A stretch of 64,000 nt of DNA from 20CM-2-55-15 sp964633285. GTDB taxonomy: Bacteria > Acidobacteriota > Terriglobia > 20CM-2-55-15. The translations under genes and the position numbers were made by a program. The notes beneath the pieces are model-generated. The model saw only the letters and a program-made list of their open reading frames with translations. It made no database searches and was not told the DNA's origin. Positions 59,668 through 64,000 of the stretch are shown here, piece by piece (the first letter of the stretch is position 1; each line of letters begins with the position of its first letter). The DNA lies in NCBI GenBank assembly GCA_964633285.1, contig CAZWGA010000007.1:1-64000 (forward strand). Reading direction: 5' to 3'.

Positions 59668-59700
59668 TTGCCGGCCGTCGTACTCTTTCATCTACACATC

Positions 59701-60858
59701 ATGAAGAATCCATCACAACGTTTGGAGACGAAACTCATTCATGCCGGCGAACCGTCGCCTCGAATCCAGGGCGCCGTCAGCATGCCGATATTCCAGTCCG
59801 CAATGTTTGAATACGAAAACGAAGCGGACTATCACAGCCTGAAATACATCCGGCTTAACAACACGCCCAATCACGCAGCGCTGCATGCAAAACTTTCAGC
59901 GTTGGAAAATGCAGAAGCGGCGCTGGTGACGGGAAGCGGCATGGCGGCGATTTCAACCGCACTGCTGGCCGTGCTTTCCACGGGCGATCACCTTCTGATT
60001 CAGGATTGTCTGTACGGCGGAACTCATGACTTCGTCACGAAAGATTTCGCGTCATTCGGCATCACGTATGACTTCATCAATGGCGACGATCCCGAATCAT
60101 GGAAGCCCAGGCTGCGCTCGAATACGCGCGCGATTTACGTCGAGACCATGTCGAATCCCCTTCTGCAGGTGCCGGACCTCCGAGCAGCGGTTGCGTTTGC
60201 GAAGTCGAACTCGCTTGTATCGCTGATCGATAACACGTTCGCGAGTCCCGTCAACTTCCGCCCGGCTGAACTCGGTTTCGATCTTTCGCTTCACAGTTGC
60301 ACGAAGTATCTCAATGGACACTCGGATATCGTTGCCGGCGCCGTGATCGGCCGCAACAACTGGGTTCACAAGGTCAAGCGGCGGCTCGATCACCTGGGCG
60401 GTTCGCTCGATCCACACGCTGCATTCCTGCTTCATCGGGGTATGAAGACGCTGTCTGTGCGCGTGAAATTTCAGAATGAAAGCGCTCTGGCGATCGCGCG
60501 TTTTCTTAAAGGACATCCCGCGGTTGAAAACGTCAATTATGCAGGCCTTGAAACGCATCCCCGCCACGCACGCGCGCGCGAGCTATTCAATGGATTCGGC
60601 GGAGTGTTGAGCTTCGAATTAAAAGGCGGCGTTAAGGAAGCGCAAAACTTCATAAGCCGGACGACCTTGACGATCCAGGCCCCGAGTCTCGGTGGAGTTG
60701 AAACATTGATCACGCGCCCGTCAACAACATCACATTCCGGAATGTCGCGCGAAGACCGCCTGCGGCTGGGAATCTCCGATCGTCTCATCCGGTTGTCCGT
60801 GGGAATCGAGGCAACCGAAGACCTCATCGAAGATTTCAAGCAAGCCTTAGGGAGTTAA
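59701..60858 (+). CDS. Cys/Met-metabolism PLP enzyme (cystathionine gamma-synthase/lyase type)
   Basis: A 385-residue fold-type I PLP enzyme. The Schiff-base lysine lies in SCTKYLNGHSDIVAGAV (about K202), with GSGMAAIST for the phosphate-binding loop and Y-V-E-T-M-S-N-P-L-L and L-I-D-N-T-F-A-S-P as family motifs. It could be a cystathionine gamma-lyase, cystathionine gamma-synthase or methionine gamma-lyase. The sequence alone does not decide. The ATG at 59701 matches the family start. It stands alone after the TonB-dependent receptor terminator. Confidence 0.9.
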   Translation: MKNPSQRLETKLIHAGEPSPRIQGAVSMPIFQSAMFEYENEADYHSLKYIRLNNTPNHAALHAKLSALENAEAALVTGSGMAAISTALLAVLSTGDHLLIQDCLYGGTHDFVTKDFASFGITYDFINGDDPESWKPRLRSNTRAIYVETMSNPLLQVPDLRAAVAFAKSNSLVSLIDNTFASPVNFRPAELGFDLSLHSCTKYLNGHSDIVAGAVIGRNNWVHKVKRRLDHLGGSLDPHAAFLLHRGMKTLSVRVKFQNESALAIARFLKGHPAVENVNYAGLETHPRHARARELFNGFGGVLSFELKGGVKEAQNFISRTTLTIQAPSLGGVETLITRPSTTSHSGMSREDRLRLGISDRLIRLSVGIEATEDLIEDFKQALGS

Positions 60859-60958
60859 AAGTTTCTTCGATGGTCTCCGAAGGCCTTGTTCTTCTCATCG
60901 ATGCGGAAGTCGGATAAACTACGCGCCAACTGCTCGAGAAACCCGACAAGGAGGCTTC

Positions 60959-61621
60959 ATGCGTCATCATGCTTTCATCGTTGCCTGTTTGATTGTGCTC
61001 ACACTTGTTGCTGCCCAGGCGCAGGCACCGCAGGCGCCCAATCCTCGCGACATTCAACTTGTCGGCGACCGGTTCAAGCCGCTTAAGTGGGATGAAATGA
61101 CGCCCGCGCAAAAAACCATGATGGAACACCTTGCCAATGGCGAACGCCGGGGCGCAGGCGGGCCATTCAATGTGCTGTTGCGCAGTCCGGAGATGGGAGA
61201 TCTCGCGCAACAGTTCGGCGCTTCGATGCGATTTCATTCATCACTTCCCCGCAAGCTGAATGAGATGGCGATCATCATTACAGCGCGTCATTGGACGGCC
61301 CACTACGAATGGAATGCCCACCGGAGTGCGGCGGCCCAGGCGGGCTTGAGTGAATCGATCATTCAGTCCATCGCGGCCGGTAAACGGCCTGCCTCGATGG
61401 ATGCCGATGAGACCGCTGTCTACAACTTCGCAACGGAGTTGTTGAATACCAAGCAGGTCAGCGACGCGGTCTTTAAAACCGCCATTGGCAAATTCAGCGA
61501 ACGCGGGGTCGTCGATATGATTTCGGTGATGGGCTATTACCAGTTGGTGTCGATGCTGCTGAATGTCGATCGATATCCACTTCCCGCAGGAGCGAAGCAG
61601 GAATTGCAACCGCTGAAATAG
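60959..61621 (+). CDS. exported carboxymuconolactone-decarboxylase-like protein
   Basis: A 220-residue exported protein with signal peptide (1-20, LVAAQAQ) and an AhpD/carboxymuconolactone-decarboxylase fold (PF02627): L-N-E-M-A-I-I-I-T-A-R-H-W-T-A-H-Y-E-W-N-A-H-R. The CxxC of AhpD is absent (E-W-N-A-H in its place), so peroxidase activity is unlikely and a lactone or dienelactone role is possible. The ribosome binding site AAGGAGG is strong. Such exported forms are frequent in Acidobacteria. Confidence 0.87.
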   Translation: MRHHAFIVACLIVLTLVAAQAQAPQAPNPRDIQLVGDRFKPLKWDEMTPAQKTMMEHLANGERRGAGGPFNVLLRSPEMGDLAQQFGASMRFHSSLPRKLNEMAIIITARHWTAHYEWNAHRSAAAQAGLSESIIQSIAAGKRPASMDADETAVYNFATELLNTKQVSDAVFKTAIGKFSERGVVDMISVMGYYQLVSMLLNVDRYPLPAGAKQELQPLK

Positions 61622-61643
61622 AAGGAGGGCGGAAGTCTGAGGG

Positions 61644-62003
61644 CTATGCAGGAGGCCGGAAGCCGATTTTCCTCTGGATGGCGTCGGGCAGGTTCTTGAT
61701 CGCTTTTCGCAACTCCATGAACTCCATCTGGTTTTCTTCGTGTTGTTTCAGCAAGGCTTGATGCTCGGCGAAGATTGCTTCCATTCTCTTTCGCGATTCT
61801 TGAAGGTCCCTGAGCATCTCCTTATTTTCGAGCAAATTCGCATCATTTCGGAGAATGATCGCCTTAAGATCCACGTGCTCAGATTCAACTTTGCTGAGTC
61901 GCCGCCGGTCTTCCTCAAGATGAGCCATGAATTGCGCCTGATTATGAATCAGGAGCGCAATGGCGGATTCCAGGTTGATAATTCCTTCCCGTCTTGTTGG
62001 CAT
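61644..62003 (-). CDS. coiled-coil protein downstream of RHS locus
   Basis: A 119-residue protein, charged and almost entirely helical (heptads from about 20 to 105: LEEDRRRLSKVESEHVDLKA and LRDLQESRKRMEAIFAEHQA). No catalytic motif or signal peptide is present. It is the third gene of a minus-strand group after the RHS protein and the 195-residue protein (16 bp). It could be an adaptor or accessory to a toxin, or unrelated. Confidence 0.65.
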   Translation of the reverse strand: MPTRREGIINLESAIALLIHNQAQFMAHLEEDRRRLSKVESEHVDLKAIILRNDANLLENKEMLRDLQESRKRMEAIFAEHQALLKQHEENQMEFMELRKAIKNLPDAIQRKIGFRPPA

Positions 62004-62018
62004 TTGTCCGTTCCTTGC

Positions 62019-62606
62019 TTAAGGTTTGTTTCTGTAGAGGCTTGAATTGATCTCAAACTCCACTTCCCGCGTTACCTTTCGTTCATGACTATACACATTA
62101 TCTTCAAGACGGCATTTCAACTCGTTGAACTGGTCGAAAGAGAAAGACTCGGTCAGTCTTTTCAGGGCCGGCTTTAGAGCTTTGGAGACTGATTCCAGGT
62201 CAACAAACCGTTTGCGTTGTAATTCTTGTTTTTCCGTTAACGCACTGAGCACGAGTGAGAGCGAATGCCAATCCGTTGGGGCAAAAGATGGAGCAACATT
62301 TGCACCGAGTTCACCGCGGCCGCGGCTGAATCGAAAAAGGATATTGTCAAATTCAACGGTCACGAACGCGTAATCGAAAGGCGTCGGGAACGGCACGCCT
62401 TGATTTTTAATGATGCGCCCTTTGCCGTCGACAAAAAGAAACGGCAACGCAGACCTTACGTCATTGCCAAAACGCTCTTCGTCTTTCCTGGACAGGTGGC
62501 GATCAAGCCAACCAAACGACAGGTTATATAGAGGACCCAAGATGGAACCAAGAAACACTAATGGTCCACGTATGAAAGAAAACCACCACTTTTCACCTCG
62601 CGTCAT
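62019..62606 (-). CDS. hypothetical protein next to RHS toxin tip, possible immunity protein
   Basis: A 195-residue protein with one hydrophobic N-terminal segment (about 10-32, FIRGPLVFLGSILGPLYNLS) and a mixed alpha/beta remainder. I recognise no family. The gene starts 6 bp after the stop of the RHS gene, the position normally held by the cognate immunity gene of an RHS toxin. It may be that, but the membrane segment and composition give no direct proof. Confidence 0.6.
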   Translation of the reverse strand: MTRGEKWWFSFIRGPLVFLGSILGPLYNLSFGWLDRHLSRKDEERFGNDVRSALPFLFVDGKGRIIKNQGVPFPTPFDYAFVTVEFDNILFRFSRGRGELGANVAPSFAPTDWHSLSLVLSALTEKQELQRKRFVDLESVSKALKPALKRLTESFSFDQFNELKCRLEDNVYSHERKVTREVEFEINSSLYRNKP

Positions 62607-62612
62607 AACGTT

Positions 62613-64000
62613 TCAAAATGGCCGTTGGAGCATTAACCATTGTGCGGGCCCCACGCCACGGCTCGTCAAGTATTGCAATTCCCTTGCATAAGTCGTTCCT
62701 TCCACTCCCAAAGGAGCCGTGTTCAGAAAAAACTGTTGCCCACGCCAGATAGAAGCATCAATAAAGGCACGATTGGCAGTCCATGTCTCGCCGAAATAAG
62801 AGAGTGCTGACCAAAGCGGTTTCGACAAATTGAACAGGTTCGCGCCAGTGGCTTCGGCAGCTTCAATGTAGCTCGGATACTCGTCGAACAGACCGATCAC
62901 GACGCCGCTTCCACCAGCAAGGCCGTAGCCCCAACCCACGGTGCTCGCGACGCCTTGGGCAATAACGCCACCAATCGCTGGCGCGGCAAGCGCCGCCCCA
63001 CCTGCAACTGACAGACCAGCAAATCCAACGACGGCCTCATTTGATGCATCGGCACGGGCGGCCATGCCTTCGATGAAGGCCCGGCCCTTGCTATCCAATT
63101 CATCGCCGGGTCTCGACACTCCGATGACTCCGGTGCCGATGGTGCCTTCTGAACCGCTGTAAGTGTATCCGAGGGTGCGTCTGTTGGAGTCGAATGTGAG
63201 CGAGGCGGTGTCCAGAGTTCCGTTGACAAAGGTTCCGGTTTTGCGGCTACAGTTGCCGCGTTCGACGGATACGGTTCCATTTGAATCGAGGTCGTCGGTG
63301 TAGACGCAGTCCTGGCCGGTGGGATCGACGAACCTCAAAGGGTTATTGCGGACATAGCTGTAGAGATTCCAGCTTTGAGGATCGGATGGATTTTGATCGA
63401 GCAGCGGCCTATCCGGGCTGGTGAAACGGGCCTGGGCCGCGGAGAGATATCGCGCGCCGAAAAAATCGATTCCTGTTTCCGAGTCGCGTTTCTGTCCCGT
63501 GAATTTTTCCGACAATACGTTGCTGGTTTGCGTGGCTGACGACGGATAGCAGCCGGTGGTCCGGCCGTTGTCCGACGAGGTGAGGAGCCGGCCGAACGGA
63601 AGATAATCGTTGCACTCGATCACCGAACCCGCGCTGTCCGTGACGGCACGGACACTGCCAAGCAGATCCGTGAAAACATAGCTCGTTCCACTGGACGAAG
63701 CCTGATCGGAATATTCCGCGGCCAGTTGCCCAAAGGCATCGTGCACATAGTAGGTCGTGGAAGAAGGACCCGAAGAAGGAGTCCAGATCTTCTTCACGCG
63801 CCGTCCTTCCCCGTCGTAGACGAACGTCGCAATGCCCAGGGATGAGGTTGAAGCGGAAGTGTTGCGATTCTCCGCGTCGTAGGTCAGGTTGAAGGGCGCG
63901 TAGAACGTCTGATTCCCCGCGGAATCAAATTGCGAACCCGCAACGTTGAGACGATTGGTCGCGCTGTCGAAATTACTGGAAAACGCGGGTTCGTGTGTAT
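62613..64000 (-). CDS. RHS-repeat protein, 3' part, with C-terminal tip domain (partial)
   Basis: The frame is open to the right edge, so the N-terminus lies outside the window. YD-type repeats (FNLTYDAENRNTSAS, YDGEGRRVKKIW) run into the RHS-associated core (R-F-T-S-P-D-R, N-L-Y-S-Y-V-R-N-N-P-L-R-F-V-D-P-T-G). Past the core, about 200 residues form the variable tip: a glycine/alanine-rich hydrophobic stretch (GGAALAAPAIGGVIAQGV) and a last domain (ANRAFIDASIWRGQQFFLNT, ARELQYLTSRG). The tip is where polymorphic toxins vary, but I cannot assign an activity. Proteins of this type are surface or secreted effectors. Confidence 0.85.
   Translation of the reverse strand, partial: THEPAFSSNFDSATNRLNVAGSQFDSAGNQTFYAPFNLTYDAENRNTSASTSSLGIATFVYDGEGRRVKKIWTPSSGPSSTTYYVHDAFGQLAAEYSDQASSSGTSYVFTDLLGSVRAVTDSAGSVIECNDYLPFGRLLTSSDNGRTTGCYPSSATQTSNVLSEKFTGQKRDSETGIDFFGARYLSAAQARFTSPDRPLLDQNPSDPQSWNLYSYVRNNPLRFVDPTGQDCVYTDDLDSNGTVSVERGNCSRKTGTFVNGTLDTASLTFDSNRRTLGYTYSGSEGTIGTGVIGVSRPGDELDSKGRAFIEGMAARADASNEAVVGFAGLSVAGGAALAAPAIGGVIAQGVASTVGWGYGLAGGSGVVIGLFDEYPSYIEAAEATGANLFNLSKPLWSALSYFGETWTANRAFIDASIWRGQQFFLNTAPLGVEGTTYARELQYLTSRGVGPAQWLMLQRPF

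Noticed and set aside
1..64000. CRISPR arrays, tRNA or rRNA genes, complete insertion sequences, prophage
   Set aside because: No regularly spaced repeats, cloverleaf candidates, transposases, integrases or phage structural genes were seen on either strand.

Overview
The window is 64 kb of GC-rich bacterial DNA and looks like a scaffold: it holds one run of 100 N at 34430-34529, and the last gene runs off the right edge. No ribosomal RNA, tRNA or phylogenetic marker is present, so the assignment rests on gene content. The DUF1592/DUF1552 secreted pair, a large Oar-type TonB-dependent receptor, a Ser/Thr kinase with a TPR tail, a BlaI/M56 pair whose peptidase carries TonB-type C-terminal domains, DUF6152-type small secreted proteins and many Tat or Sec exported proteins together suggest an Acidobacteriota soil bacterium. 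This is inference from gene families.

Layout. 1-8 kb: threonine dehydratase, an exported NHL propeller, and a three-gene minus-strand operon (DUF1592, DUF1552, ankyrin). 8-16 kb: a DUF5916 outer-membrane protein, DUF1003 and VOC proteins, a BlaI/M56 sensor-repressor pair with a clear operator and promoter, a trio of small secreted proteins, a pirin and a decayed gene fragment. 16-29 kb: a CsgG/FlgO-PQQ protein, a Ser/Thr kinase-TPR protein, then a compact peptide-secretion operon: a 46-residue double-glycine precursor, a cyclic-nucleotide-binding-fold protein, an HlyD-type adaptor, an ABC transporter with a C39 leader peptidase and a second ABC transporter. This matches the NHLM-type export set, but no modifying enzyme is present and the predicted core is only nine residues.

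29-43 kb: DUF4256, an SGNH hydrolase, a TonB-domain protein, a broken DUF481 gene, an amidase, and then a sigma-54 circuit. A GAF-AAA+-Fis activator and a STAS-like protein lie between two targets, an RND efflux operon and an outer-membrane barrel. Each target has a -24/-12 promoter preceded at the same distance by a near-identical 20-bp palindrome. In the efflux operon the RND permease and the outer-membrane factor are one continuous 1498-residue frame with a lipobox inside.

43-64 kb: a large sortilin/BNR propeller protein, a metallo-beta-lactamase-fold hydrolase, an RlmN-type enzyme lacking its N-terminal domain, a 148-bp structured leader flanked by a duplicated ribosome binding site plus start codon, an exported hydrolase with a DUF4159 protein, Ada, a membrane cluster with a 39-residue membrane peptide, a saccharopine-dehydrogenase-like protein coupled to a membrane protein, the Oar-like receptor, a Cys/Met-metabolism PLP enzyme, a carboxymuconolactone-decarboxylase-like protein, and the 3' end of an RHS protein followed by two possible immunity or accessory genes. 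No gene-free stretch exceeds 300 bases. The strongest candidates for something new are the minimal peptide-export operon, the RND-OMF fusion with a built-in lipoprotein signal, the sigma-54 two-target circuit and the duplicated-start leader element.
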